Below, one piece after another: positions 12,511 through 23,620 of a DNA stretch of 64,000 bases. This DNA comes from Ophioderma brevispina (Eukaryota; Echinodermata; Ophiuroidea; Amphilepidida; Ophiodermatidae), in NCBI GenBank assembly GCA_023653785.1, contig JAMKCH010071941.1:1-64000 (forward strand). Reading direction: 5' to 3'. Under the pieces are notes generated by a model. The model had not been told where the DNA came from, ran no database searches, and was given only the letters and a program-made list of their open reading frames with translations. How positions within the stretch are numbered: position 1 is the stretch's first letter; each line of letters begins with the position of its first letter. Both the position numbers and the translations under genes were made by a program.

Positions 12511-12685
12511 TGCTTCCATCGGAAATTTACCTAACGTCTAACTCCGTGGATTACAACGATGGCGACACGGCATTTGTAACGGGCGAAGAAAATAGCGAAC
12601 GCAAAATCCCTGAAGGCAGATGCGTGATCCGAGCACTGCCTTGTATTTGATGCCAAGCTAGATTCAGACCCTCTGACTGGAGATG
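12511..12685 (+). CDS. Ig-domain N-half exon C (frameshifted)
   Basis: The acceptor ATGTTATTAG ends at 12510 and the frame enters in phase 1. The start, LPSEIYLTSNSVDYNDGDTA, closely resembles strands A-B of the later N-half exons (compare YGDGDKVKV at 54.8 kb). A cysteine follows in GRCVIRALP, then a stop. Shifting frame recovers FDAKLDSDPLTGD, which parallels FEWKLDNS of exon O but lacks the tryptophan. The proposed donor GATG|GTATTG at 12685 is phase 1, matching the phase-1 start of exon D. One indel is needed. It is a degraded or unusual half domain. Confidence 0.5.
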
Positions 12686-12911
12686 GTATTGTATGTGATA
12701 AGATGCCATGAGCAAATTAGAAAATTGTTAACTAGATGTATTTTCCGTAACCGTGAAACCAAGTAAGTTTTCATTTTCTCTATAACATTACCACTGTAAC
12801 AGGCAATATTGTTTTGAAAATAATTCTTATCCATACAAAACCCAAACAGACAAGAAAGCAATAAGACATAGCCTACTATAAGTTCTTAATATTTTATTTA
12901 TTTGCTTGTAT

Positions 12912-13290
12912 ATATACCGTATTCAATAGCAATGTTTGTGCCAGTGCGTCATAAACGTAAGCTGAACTCTGTCAACAGGATCAAATCAGGAACCGCTTTA
13001 TTGCACCATATATTGGTATACAAAACAAGATAATTCCCAAGGTTGCACGCAACATTAAATTGAATGGACTGCATCACGGTACAGACACCTGTTCGATTTT
13101 TGTTTCTAGCCAATCGATTAAAACAGGCACAACCTCTATATGACTTCGCCCCAGACATGTTGGCATACATTCCAGGACTACAATACTCAGCGTCATCGAT
13201 CCATGTTTAGCGATTGCATCATGGTCATTGACAGGTGAATGTATTGTAGTACTGGAAATGCGTCGATCTTGTCCCAGAGTTCTAATATAG
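12912..13290. mobile_element. Diverged, interrupted copy of the palindromic MITE at 61.6 kb
   Basis: CCGTATTCAATA at 12918 matches the MITE tip. About 240 bp later, CAGACATGTTGG, CATTCCAGGACTACAATAC, TCGATCCATGTTTAGCGAT and GGTGAATGTATTGTAGTACT follow in the same order as at 61628-61823. The piece in between (about 12932-13155) looks like an insertion. The right tip is lost. Confidence 0.65.
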
Positions 13291-14926
13291 ATTATAGGGC
13301 AATCGTCACGTCATCTTTAGAAATACACGTCTCGCATGTTTTGCCGACCACAATAGAAACATAGAGTACCAACAATAGAAAGCATTGCTGCCTCCGCTCT
13401 TCCACATACTGTGGGTGCCGCGTTGCATATACCTCATCGGTATGATACAAACTTGATTATGTGTTGAGGTGGCAGTGTAATAATAGTTGGCACCTGGATC
13501 ATTGTTGCTCAGCTACTCACGCGCTTAGGTCTTAGGCGCGCTTAGGTGAAAAGACTATTCATTGAGGCGTTTTATTTAAATCAAGACGCCTGACGTGTCA
13601 TTTCATTCGTTTGTGGCCATGGGTAGACAAAATTTAACCCCCAATAGCCCAACATCCAACAACTGATATTTTGCCGGATTGTTTGTATCGAATTGACATT
13701 GTGTATACAAGCACCTAACTAATAATTATTCCGTGTCAATATTCAAAATGTCAGCGCCCAGCCCGGAAGACTGTTTTGAAAAATGGGCTTCACCCCCTTG
13801 ATCTTGTCCCCCAACATGGCCTGGCAATGAATCGTCTATAAGGTGATAATGCAATGCTTAAAGTCTATTTTTCTATTGAAGTGTAAGATGATTTTTCCAA
13901 ATGTATAATAGTTGTTTTGACCTATGCAGATTGTCTCCTTTGTTTTGAGAACAATTTTTAAGCAATGCGACAAAATTTTTGACAGTGTTATGCAATAGAA
14001 ACAATAGGGCTAGAGTCGCTGCAAAAATCGGAAAACATGCATTGCAGGAATCTTGCGATAATAGGCCTATACCGTCCTGTCTCAAAAAATGTGCAAGTAA
14101 AAGCGTAGCCCTCTTTGACAATTAGAAAAATAATTAGAAATGTTTACATCCCGTCAGAGCACAATCGTAACCTTCAAATATTCCATTTGTTCTGTTCAAT
14201 TGCTTTTCTAATCTCGATATTGCTGTTAACAATGAAAGGGTAATATCACAATTGTGCCCACTTTTTACTAGGGAATATGAATTTTTATCCATAATTCAAC
14301 CTCTTTTCTACCCTGATCATTTAATTGCATATGCATCATTTTTTTTTATTTTTGACCAATTTTCCTAGATTTTGTAGATTTTCAAACCACAGACGATTTA
14401 TATCCTGAATTAAGAGTCTCATCCTTATCCAGTTATCTTTCAAAAAATGTCAAAGGCTTGTCTTCCACTTCTCTTCTTTTATTTTTCTTTGCACCTGAAA
14501 ATAATACGCCCCACGGCCGCCATCTTGGATTTTCGGCCAAATTTTCATTAATTTAGTAGTTTGGTGCATTTTGAAACCACAGACCCCTTTTTTCTTCAAA
14601 TGTTTTTTGGAGCCCTCGAGTTACAATTTTATATATATATAATACAAGTTAAATACTTGTCTTCAACTTAGTTATTTTTTTTCTTGCATGAAATTTCATA
14701 AAATGGACGATTTCATGGTAAAAACGATGTCTATCGGGCAAAGGTAAATTGTCATTTTGTGCGTAAGAAATTTGCGCATCCATCAGTTTTTGAATAATAA
14801 AATAAGGTAAATACTTTTCGAGTTGCGTCAAAACGTATCAGAGGGGGACTTTCTTTTTTTGCTGAGTGTACATTTGAATTTAGTATAATACCGTTAATCA
14901 TTTCTAATAATTAATTTCTTTCACAG
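13291..14926. other. Intron stretch, nothing recognised
   Basis: A+T-rich with T tracts and short repeats. If exons C and D belong to one domain, a middle exon for strands D-E could be hidden here, but I found none with convincing borders. Confidence 0.35.
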
Positions 14927-15010
14927 CTCTGGTTGGAAAAACATTTGAGTGTAAACTTAGCACTCCCGATAACTTGTCTATAACAATGACTGTAACGCTG
15001 GATGTTATTA
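14927..15010 (+). CDS. Short exon D, last strands of an Ig domain
   Basis: The acceptor is TTTCTTTCACAG at 14926 and the donor ATTA|GTAAGT at 15010/15011, a strong consensus. The 84 nt are phase 1 to phase 1. The product reads LVGKTFECKLSTPDN, then a hydrophobic TMTVTLDVI end, matching the F-strand cysteine and the LDV(L/I) ending of every other domain in this series. Joined directly to exon C it would make a domain with only about 38 residues between cysteines, shorter than usual, so a middle exon may be missing. Confidence 0.6.
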
Positions 15011-15375
15011 GTAAGTGTGCTGGAAATATGTATATATATTTTTTTTAATTTGTTCGTTCAAATTTATGCAAGTTACATCTTTAGCTATATGTTAAAGGAA
15101 TAAACACATCACATTTTAAAGCTTATCCCCGATTCGTAATTTATTTGGCAATATTACATACACACACTTGCCAAATTTATTGTAACATGCAAAAAAACAT
15201 TTTGTCATCATAAATTAATTTCAAATTGTACCAAGAGTTCCTGACTATCCATAACGTAATGAAGATCAAACTTATATTTTTCAAATAGATGTTAATCTCC
15301 AGAATCAAAGATTGAGAAAATGTTTGATTCGATTTTCATAGTCTCTAAATATGGCGGATTATAAGAGCTTGATAC

Positions 15376-16180
15376 TATAGGTTTTCCCAGTTAATTTCGC
15401 ACTTGTGTAATTGATTGTAATAAAACAGACGATTGGATTTCGTCCTAAAAAATTGAATCGCGAGAAACGCAAAAACCTTCTATAGGCCATATATCCAATT
15501 ATGTAAAAAACGGTCTTCGTCTAAGCAAAGGTGCGGGTGGGGTTGCACTATGCTTATTTGAATAAACTTCTAGGTGGGTGGTCATAAAGGGCAAAATTCC
15601 GCCATTGATTAAACGGGTTAAACCAAAATAGTCAAAATCATAAAAATTCAAAAGTTCAAACAAAAGACAAACATCTTTTTCAAGAGTCAAGATTCGATTT
15701 TTTATATCGAATTGACAATGTTATATATTTCCTTAACAAATTGATAAAATTCACTTCTTTGCGTAATTTTCAGGCGAAAAGACTAAAAAAGATAAGGCAG
15801 AAATTAACATGTTTTGAAGATACATTGGAGGAAAAATGGGTAATTTCAGAACCATCCCCCAAAGAACCCTATTTAATGTTAATAAAATAGGCCTACACGC
15901 ACGTGACTAAATTGAAAGAGACGATAATAAATATCAATGAAAAATGACGAATTTGCTTTTAATACGCCGGTCTTTATATTGACGGACGAATTCGACGAGC
16001 AATTGGACGAAAATCAATGACAGAAAGTTGAAATACAGTGACACAAAAATGAATATCAGTTACCGAAAAAATTAAATTGGTTTTACGTTTCTCGCGATTC
16101 ACATTTTTAGGACGAATTCCAATTGTCTGTTTATTAAAATAAATTAAACAATTGCGAAATAACTGGGAAAACATATAGTT
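15376..16180. mobile_element. Fold-back element, ~800 bp (copy 1)
   Basis: The left arm, about 15384-15475 (CCCAGTTAATTTCGCA, ATTGGATTTCGTCCTAAAAA, CGCGAGAAACG), is the reverse complement of 16082-16172 (CGTTTCTCGCG, TTTTTAGGACGAATT, TGCGAAATAACTGGG). A related copy lies at 49440-50070. There is no transposase frame. Confidence 0.7.
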
Positions 16181-16559
16181 ACTTGTCGATTGCACAGGCA
16201 CAGGAACACCTAAAAGGGCTTAAGGGCTTGAAAAAGGTTTGTTAGGGATTACTTGACGGTTAGGAAGAAGGCCACGTTGTAACTTGAAAACAATACCGTT
16301 TGAACTTGACATTATGCTGTTTTTCCATTATTGTGAATGCGTATCCAGACATGATTTGCGCAAGACACGTGATTTATTTTTCAAATTACATTTCGGATGT
16401 CGCAGAACTTTACTTTTTAACACTGTCTTTCCTTGACGTTATCTTATTTCCTGTCTACAAGTTCGATCCTGGAAAACCCGTCATTAAGCGGTTATGACTT
16501 CATGTTTAGTCAAGAACCCATGGTACAATTTGGAAATCAATAGAAGATTACGAAATTTA

Positions 16560-17250
16560 TTTTCTACATGTTCAAATATACGGGTCAAAATTAATCAGTC
16601 CCCCCCCCCGACAAAGGTACATTTTTCTGGATTAGTTAGGCTCTTTAATCTGTTACAAAAATGTAAAATGTACACAGCAATGTTACACATTTAATGTGCA
16701 AAAAAATCACAACAGTTAATCTTCGCCCTGAAATGATGCCATTTATTAAATTTGATGACGAATTAAAAGTGACACGTTCGTACATTGGGAATAGGGGAAC
16801 ATTCTACACTGTATTATGGAAATTGACAGTTTTTGCTGACATGTGAACTTTATAACGTCATTCTGACGTAATTCTAGGCATGTTGGTACTCATTTTGGTA
16901 GTAATGGAAAGACGATGACGATAGCTATCCATTGGTACCAAAATCAAGTGTCTGTGGTATTCTTGTGTTGTACTAGACATGTTGGTAGTTCTCTCTGTAT
17001 TTATTGTTAAATCCCAAAATATACCACCAAAGTGTCATTTTTAATTCGTCATCAAAATTAAAGACATTTCAGGGAGAAGGTTAAATTTTGTGCGATTTTT
17101 TTTTTTTTTTGCACATTAAATGTGTAACATTGCAGTGTACATTTTACATTTTTGTAACAGGTTAAAGAGCCTAACTTTTCCAGAAAAAAACATGTATCTT
17201 CGTCCGGGGGACGTATTAATTTTGACCCGTATACTTTTGGCCAGTGTTTG
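16560..17250. mobile_element. Fold-back element with ~200-bp arms
   Basis: The left arm at about 16575-16775 and right arm at about 17035-17235 are inverted copies: TATACGGGTCAAAATTAAT, GTTAGGCTCTTTAA, AAAATGTAAAATGTACAC, TGTTACACATTTAATGTGCA, ATTTGATGACGAATTAAAA. The 260-bp centre has GGTAGTAATGGAAAGACGAT, also found in diverged form near 63930. No coding capacity. Confidence 0.8.
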
Positions 17251-17783
17251 TACAACAAACAAGGAGTATCAGCACAGAGACACATCTTCAAAGCCCCGCT
17301 TCAAAGATTTCAATTAATTCACTTAACAATGTCATGGGCGCAAAGAAAATCTTGTCGGTCAAGATTTCTATGAATGATGCGTTCATTGTTTGTTCCAAGC
17401 ATGGACACCTTTATTACGGTTTGTTTCATTGGAACTATAACTTGGCAACTTTTTCGTTCCCACAAAATGCCCACTCATTCGGTCGTCGCGAGGAACTTTT
17501 TCAAACATTAATGTTTTTAATGTCGTCATGCACAGCAGTTGCAAGAATTTTCATGCTTATTTGTTGTACGTCTAGACTTGTGGCATTATTACTTAGCATG
17601 CATTGTAACATACGAGCTTTTACACAACTACTACATGTAGAAATCATTAAAATGCGCATTCCAACAAAGGAGATATTATTAAAATGATAAAGGAAAACGT
17701 TTGGTGAACTCCCCTTCAAATAATTTAGTGTGCTTCTTAACGATATGTTTATCTTTGTGTTTCGTTTTGTTTGTTATGAACAG

Positions 17784-18158
17784 TTCCACCTGACCTCATC
17801 CTGTCAGAAGAATCGCCAGATGATTCCGATACCTACAATAAAATCTCAAGTAATAATAAAGAATATGTTTTTGATTCAATGAAACGATTTCGGTGTGATG
17901 CCATAGGCGGCCTTCCAGCTGTAGCTGTAACTGCGATCTCGTGGTTGATTGGTAGTAGCGCAGCCAATAGTGTCGCGCCGTCCTTCACGGAGGAAATGAC
18001 TGGCACTACGGAGGACAACTCTTTACATGACACTTTCTCTCAGATTAAGTTGACCTTTAACCCTACCACTCTCCACAATATGTCTCTCACGTGTAGAGCC
18101 GCGCATAGTGGATTTGATGGAGGAGAAGACTCAGTTAGTGTCACACTGAAACTGACAA
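17784..18158 (+). CDS. Ig-domain exon E (whole domain, intact)
   Basis: Complete Ig domain in one exon of 375 nt, acceptor ATGAACAG at 17783 and donor GACAA|GTACGT at 18158/18159, phase 1 at both ends, fully open. The reading starts PPDLILSEES, has the B-strand cysteine (MKRFRCDAIGG), the C-strand tryptophan (AISWLIGSS), an E strand (FSQIKLTFNP) and the F-strand cysteine (NMSLTCRAAHSG), ending SVTLKLT. About 75 residues lie between the cysteines, somewhat long for an I-set domain and closer to V- or C2-like lengths. It should be extracellular and disulfide-bonded. This is the clearest exon of the series and the best anchor for a homology search. A Tc1-like element begins about 20 bp past its donor. 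Confidence 0.85.
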
Positions 18159-18177
18159 GTACGTATTCTGATCAATA

Positions 18178-19340
18178 TACATAAGTTGCACTATTTTTTT
18201 CAGACCCAATCTTAAAATGTATTTCTATTTCAACGCCTCAGTAATCGTATTCGAGTAGTGATTACTGCATGAGTCCCCACTACCCCAGGTGAAGTGAATC
18301 CATGCATAATTTTTAATTACGTAACAATGCTAGGAGCTATAAAAGGCAAGACGTCTGTTTGCAACAAAAACGGACACAGAGGTTCCCTGGGCTATGCCTC
18401 GTCCAACGACATTGTCAATACACCGAAGAGTGCTTGCACTTCGACTGAAATGGTGCAAACAAGCCAAAGTCACTAATTTCCTCGGGATATCGCAGAGTAC
18501 GGTCTGTAAAATCCTCAGACATCATCGAGAGGTGTCTTGAGGCCACGAAAATATCCAGGACGACCACAATTGACTACCAGACGAGATTATCGCCGACTAC
18601 TTAATCTGTGCCGTAGAGCCCGGAAAATGATAACGAACCGTCTTTGTCATTTGTTGTCAACTGTAAATCGCAGATTACTTCAACATGGTTACCGAGCACG
18701 ACGAATGGCCAAAGGTCCACGCCTAACCGTTCACCACAAAGTTGCTCGACTTTGCTGGGTTAGGGAGCACAGAATATTGCAGCTACGACACTAGCGAAAT
18801 GTTGTCTTTATTGAAGAAAGCCGCTACATCCTTGACCATCAAGATGGAAGGCAAGGGTTCGTCGATTATGTGGTGAGAACCTCCGAGATGACTGTATTCA
18901 GGAATCGACTCAAGGTGGTGGCGGCTTAGTGATGGTAGTGATGGCCGGTATTCATTATGGAGGAAAAACACCACTGGTGGTGCCAGATAGAAACATGAAC
19001 GACTCCCTGTACCTGGACATTTTGAAAAACCACTGCCTGCCACATGCAAGAAGGGTTTATGCAAACAATTTTTGGCTGCAAGACGACAACGCCACGCCGC
19101 AGAGGGCCGCTGTAGTGAGACAATTTCTTGAGGCAGAGGGGATGGAGCAGATACTATGACCTGCTTGCTCCCTGATATGAACCCTATCGAGTATGCCTGG
19201 GGTGCCTTAAGCCGAGCCATCAATGACAGGGACAATCTTCCTCAAACTCTATAGGATTTAGCTCAGGCTCTCACCGACGAGTGGGACGCTCTGCCCATTG
19301 ACATCATCAACCTTGTGGACAGTATGCTGCGTTGAACGTT
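18178..19340 (+). pseudogene. Tc1-like transposase relic
   Basis: A Tc1/mariner-type DDE transposase is readable in pieces on the plus strand. The N-terminal DNA-binding region is frame-broken (about 18370-18790). The central part has VIEESRY/DHQDG-like traces near 18810-18850. A catalytic aspartate region gives NNFWLQDDNATPQRAAVV (about 19060-19120). The tail gives LPDMNPIEYAWGALSR (about 19170-19215), where the acidic residue of PIE-W is typical of the family. Several stops and shifts make it inactive. Sequence starting ATAAGTTG-A-TATTTTTTTC near 18180 matches the inner terminal repeat of the related copy at 56158-56774, placing the 5' end just after exon E. The 3' end is not resolved. Confidence 0.8.
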
Positions 19341-19594
19341 GAACCTTACCACTTAGAATAGCTTTCTGCTGAGAAACTTGATTTTCTTGGTTTAAACTTG
19401 CTTCGATGATTTTCGAAAACTTATTTCAATGCAGAAGGATAGATATGCAAAGATTGGAACCGACAAGCATCCAGAATTGGCTTTATTTCTCACATTACTA
19501 CAATGCAAAAAACAAAACAAAACAAAAACAACTTCCACCAAAATTAAGGGGATAGCTTGTGTTTCTAAAATGACTGATAATGGCTTAACATGAT

Positions 19595-19995
19595 CGGACA
19601 TTCTTAAACAGCTGTGAGAATGTAAGCAATTTCATTGGCTGATGCCCGGGTTCAATTTGACAATTGAACCCAGGTAGTACGCGCTGCTTATCGACGTTAT
19701 TTGGAACCCAATTTCGGAATCCTTATGACTTAACAGTATGAACAAAAAAATGACTGCCACCACCCGTGACAACAATGTGAACAACCCGTTGAACGCAACA
19801 AACATACGCAACAAGACGCAACGTTGGCAGGCACGCGCGAATGTAGCAGAACGCGGTCTAACGCGAGCGCTTCAACCTAAAAATAACATCAATACGAAGC
19901 GCGTACTACCTGGGTTCATTGTCGAATGGGGGGGAAAAAACCGTGGCATCAGCCAATGTAAATTGCATTACATTTTCACAGCTTGTTAAGAATTT
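19595..19995. mobile_element. Fold-back MITE, ~400 bp
   Basis: Left arm: ACAGCTGTGAGAATGTAAGC, CATTGGCTGATGCC, ATTGAACCCAGGTAGTACGC. Right arm carries their reverse complements (GCGTACTACCTGGGTTCATT, GGCATCAGCCAATG, ACATTTTCACAGCTTGT). The centre is A- and C-rich and non-coding. A fragment with TACGCAATTTCATTGGTTCC near 39568 may be a relative. Confidence 0.75.
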
Positions 19996-21052
19996 ACCCC
20001 ACATTTGCCCATCCGTACCCCGGAATGCATCAAAGGGAGGGAGTGTCGAGGCTCGGTAACAGCCACTCCCGGCAGCGGCTGCTAGCTCCAATGCCGAGTT
20101 CGTTGAAAGTGCACCAAAAAGAAGGCGGTGGTTAAATTACGGGTTGAGCAAATTAAGATGCACCTAAAGAATGATTTGGGTCCAAAACATACTTTGGGGG
20201 AGCTATTAACCTTCATGCTAAAGATTTAAACTTGATGCTAATCGAAAAATAGTAATAACCCTATATATGATCGTGTGACCCCAACTACAGGAACGCCAAA
20301 TCATGGTATGTATAGATGCACTTGAACGTCGTGTAGTCGTGTACCGTCGATGTACATGCACCAGTAAAACTATAGGTCATAAATTTGTCAGATTAATTGA
20401 AAATTCATGCTTGGCACAATACAACCTATAACTTAACAGAGCAGTAGCGAATCTACATTGGAACACACAGCGCTCACAGTGATACAGGCTTCAAGTCACT
20501 CGGTGAAAGGTTGCCGAATTCATAAGCTTGATATGATGTACCGTAACATATTCCGGTACGGCTGGAACTCCCCAACCTAAACATCATAACAAGTCCATTG
20601 CATCACCACAATAATAAATTATTATCTGTTATATTTGTTGGTGTACAATTAAATGGCCAGCATTTCCGCGACACCAGCATGTCATCTGCCATGTCCGCGA
20701 CAATTCTTGGGCTGCACGTGTCTGGGGTCCTCAACGTTGCTTAAGATTAGAATCAACGCGGTGTAATTTCTGGTCCGTCACTGCGCCAAACTGCGCCAAA
20801 CGCAACGTTGAGTTGGATTTCAAAACTGCTTTACTCAACATGTGTTTCCCAGTTCTACTCGGTGGAGGAGTAAAACGAAAATTTGTGTTTTACTCCATGC
20901 TGATTAAATCTTGCCTCAAATTTTTACTCAAAACGCTTTACTCCGCGCACTGAGTAAAATAGTTGTTTAGAGTGTGAAGCCGGACTATGATCACGGCGGA
21001 ATGTAATTCCCGGCCTCGTTCTTTCACTTGAAACCAAGGCGATACCATTAAC
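19996..21052. other. Intron stretch, nothing recognised
   Basis: Mixed sequence with repeated TTTACTC/GAGTAAA words at 20830-20965, probably decayed repeats. No exon or RNA gene was seen. Confidence 0.35.
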
Positions 21053-21420
21053 TTAAAGACACTATCAGTGATTTATCGAAAGAGTGAAAATATTTGAAAT
21101 TAGCAGGAATAATTCAAAAGTTAAGGATAATTGTCTCCAAATTCCCATAAGTTACCTTTTCCAACTGAAGGATTAACAGAAAAGAAAGCAAACTAACACG
21201 ACGGTTTTCAAAAATACGAATCTCCATTCAATTACGGGTTGTAATAAGTGTCCGAACGGACAGCAATGACAAAATTTCCGTTTTGTCCTTATTAGGTTGC
21301 TTCTGGTCCTATCATTTGCAGGATGTGTTGGGATACCTGTACTTGTTACCAACATGCAAAAATCTGATTTTTGATGATTTTTTCGATTTCTATTTATCAA
21401 ATCACTGATAGTGTCTTTAA
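21053..21420. mobile_element. TTAA-flanked MITE (copy 1)
   Basis: A 368-bp unit bounded by perfect inverted tips TTAAAGACACTATCAGTGAT... and ...ATCACTGATAGTGTCTTTAA (22 bp each). Both tips begin with TTAA, the target site of piggyBac-type transposons. A second member with the diverged tip TTAAAGCCACTATCAGCGAT lies at 50250-50620. No frame of note. Confidence 0.75.
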
Positions 21421-21489
21421 TTCGTCGTAAAGAGAGTACCGGTGCCCAAAATCATACCTTTATTTTCTTAATTTATCACTTCCTTTCAG

Positions 21490-21826
21490 AGCCTCCAAGT
21501 GACGTTTCTTTTCTGAATCTGGTGCTTCGCTGAATGGTGACGATGAACTACAGGTACAATACACCGTTGGCGCAAACCTTGTGTTAGTTGTATGGCTACA
21601 AGCTTTCCTCCTTCTACTACTGTTACTATTGATTACAACACTGAAGAAGTAATTCTAGACTCGCCAGTTTCTGACAAGCCCCATCAACACTATAATTTTC
21701 AGTCAGTTTCCACTGCAGTATGGACACTAGCTCTCGATGCATTTAGCCATAGAGCTCCAGTGAGATGTGTGGCAATGTATGAGTCCCAATCGTTTTTCCA
21801 GACGGTAATCGTGCAGATGGATGTAG
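21490..21826 (+). CDS. Ig-domain exon F (whole domain, two frameshifts)
   Basis: The acceptor TCCTTTCAG ends at 21489 and the donor GATGTAG|GTAATG follows 21826. Entry is phase 1 and exit is phase 1 in the last frame. The start PPSDVSFL matches the PPD start of exon E. A second frame gives LNGDDELQVQYTVGANLVL, and a third gives CMATSFPPSTTVTIDYNTE through to APVRCVAMYES and VIVQMDV. So strand B cysteine, F cysteine and the LDV-like end are all present across three frames. The exon is 337 nt, one off a multiple of three. Each frame is free of stops over its own part, which fits recent single-base indels or assembly errors better than old decay. No strand-C tryptophan is seen. Confidence 0.6.
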
Positions 21827-21960
21827 GTAATGTAATAAATAATTCAAGTACTGTGTGAACTTGTAAACACCTCCGATCGGTGACATTTTTTAGCCTAAAC
21901 CTCCGATCAGGGACCCTTTGACGACCGGGATATAAAACACACAAACAAGCCTGAAAACCC

Positions 21961-21994
21961 ACTGATCGGGGACATTTGTGTGTCCCCGATCAGT
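21961..21994. repeat. Short hairpin CTGATCGGGGACA / TGTCCCCGATCAG
   Basis: A perfect 13-bp stem with a short loop. Two related CCTCCGATC-G-GAC words stand at about 21870 and 21900, so it is part of a small repeat cluster just after exon F. Confidence 0.6.
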
Positions 21995-22029
21995 AGTTTC
22001 GGACTAGTGTCCCCTATCGAACACACATA

Positions 22030-22280
22030 CAAGACGGTGTGTGGTGTGTGTGTGTGTACACGCGTGTGTGCGCGCCTCTCTTTGTTTCAGTGTTTGTTCG
22101 TTGTGTCTGTGTGTGTTCGTCTCGATATGTGTTTGCTCTGCGTGTATGGTGTACTTTGTGTGTGCATGTGGGAATGTGCGTGTGTAAGCTCAACTGACGT
22201 GTGTGCGCGTGTTTGGGGGATGTGCGTGTGTGTGCGAGAGTGTTCGCGTGTGTGCGCGCATGTGTGTGTGTGCCAGCGAG
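22030..22280. repeat. GT/GTGC-rich microsatellite
   Basis: About 250 bp of imperfect TG repeats mixed with CGTG, CGCG and TTTG units. The plus-strand frame through it (mostly V, C) is a repeat artefact. Confidence 0.85.
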
Positions 22281-22343
22281 TGTATTTCTACTGACTTCTG
22301 GTCACACAATGCGAATAACCATTATGTATAGGAGGTATTCCAT

Positions 22344-22688
22344 TAAAGTCCGTTGACTCAGAGATTTCTGAATATAAATTAAAAATGTCACTAGAACTAA
22401 AGATAATCACCAGAATTTTCAATTCAAATTTTGAGAATGAATTGGGAGTTTTTCGTTTTGATGCAGTAAACGATTTATGTGTAATATAACAGTGCATAGG
22501 ATACTGTGTATAACAAATTCCGGTCTAATTTTTTAAACAAGTTGTGATTTTCTATAGAAAAGGTATTTCGATTTGAGCTTAGCTAATTTCCACAGTGATT
22601 ATTATTTGGACAAGCATTATGTACATGCAAAAACACAATTTGTTTGAAATTTGGGGCGCCCTCATCGGGAATCTCTGAGTCAGCCCTT
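22344..22688. mobile_element. MITE copy, TCAGAGATTT family (copy 2)
   Basis: Second copy of the element at 8078-8441 in the same orientation, with inverted tips TTGACTCAGAGATTT and AATCTCTGAGTCAGCCCTT and the same internal word order. The two copies have diverged by many substitutions and small indels. Confidence 0.8.
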
Positions 22689-22789
22689 GTAAAACAAATA
22701 TTTTTCATGCATATTTGCCACTTTTTGCCTCCATCGCCTGCCCGAGGCATGATTTGAATCGAGGTTGACTTTCTAATAGATAAGTTCCT

Positions 22790-22935
22790 AAAATTAAATG
22801 TTCAAATTGTAAAAAATCGCACAGAGCTTCCGGGGCCTCTGCTTCTAGAGGCGCGCCTCTGCACCCCACCCGGTCGTTTTCTCGCGCTTCGCGCTCGAAA
22901 GGTCTACTTCTGGAAAATCCACAACCCAAATAATT
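22790..22935. repeat. Repeat shared with 34520-34790
   Basis: GTAAAAAATCGCA-AGAGCTTC-GGGGC at the left and GGTC-ACTTCTGG-AAATCC-CA at the right occur in both places, with a G+C-rich centre that differs. It is a dispersed repeat of unknown class. Confidence 0.5.
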
Positions 22936-23329
22936 ATCAATTCAACCCTATCTAATCAAACTATGGAGTTACTAGATATACTCAAGTAACCAATGAACAA
23001 GTGCCTGGCATTGCAATAATTGAGTCCATACTCCAAATTCAAAAATGGAAACCAATCTACTATTTTAAAATATACCCTATAACAGCAAAATACCTGCGAT
23101 TACTTAGACTATATGTTGACACAAATGTATTTTCTGATCCTTTTAAAGTTGCAACATGGCGGTTAATAAATCGGCACCAAAACCGTGATTCTTTCAAAAA
23201 TACTTTACACAAATGTCTAAATAATTACCTTCAAGTATCATTATTGTGTCGATGAAACATTAGAAATTTGTATCCTACATCGCGGTAATAATAACAGATG
23301 CCTACTCCATAAGATTCTGGAATTACTAT
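22936..23329. other. Intron stretch before the Jockey-like fragment
   Basis: An 84-codon frame at 23001-23255 has no recognised domain. The LINE may extend leftwards into this stretch (23270-23330) but is too decayed to read. Confidence 0.35.
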
Positions 23330-23620
23330 GGACTCCACTTGACTGAGTTACCGAGGATTGCTGGCAAACGGGATGTTTCTTTGTCCAGCTAGGAGCGGAA
23401 GAAGAGCCGATGGCGCAGCCTCAAGAAGGGGTCTACCACAAGGGAGTGTGCTCGCACCTCTCCTGTTCAACATCTAACGACCAACCTAGGGTGGCAGGAA
23501 CGGTCTTTTCATTTATGCAGACGATCTGAAATTAGCGCACAAGATGCCGACTTGTGAAGAGGACCCAAAAAAAAAAAAACACAAAAAAAAAAAAATATCC
23601 AAGCTCTGGAGGATGATGAT
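23330..23620 (+). pseudogene. Jockey-like LINE reverse transcriptase, left part
   Basis: Readable pieces are RRGLPQGSVLAPLLFNI (about 23425-23476), the RT motif 4-type block, then LFIYADDLKLAHKMPT (about 23503-23553), the YADD catalytic box. The Asp pair of YADD is present. A stop follows NI and small shifts lie between, so it is dead. The frame is then broken by an A-rich expansion (23566-23595). The continuation of the same ORF is found at 25735-26600, so the element has been split by the minus-strand LINE. Confidence 0.8.
23566..23595. repeat. A-rich tract (A)n-CAC-(A)n
   Basis: Two runs of A of about 13 and 14 separated by CAC, inside the reverse transcriptase coding part. Probably grown from a lysine or asparagine codon run. 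Confidence 0.8.

Noticed and set aside
21980..22294. 104-codon Val/Cys-rich frame.
   Set aside because: Translation of a GT microsatellite.
22741..22790. tRNA-like B box on the minus strand (GATTCAAATC).
   Set aside because: The flanking T-stem does not pair and no A box was found.
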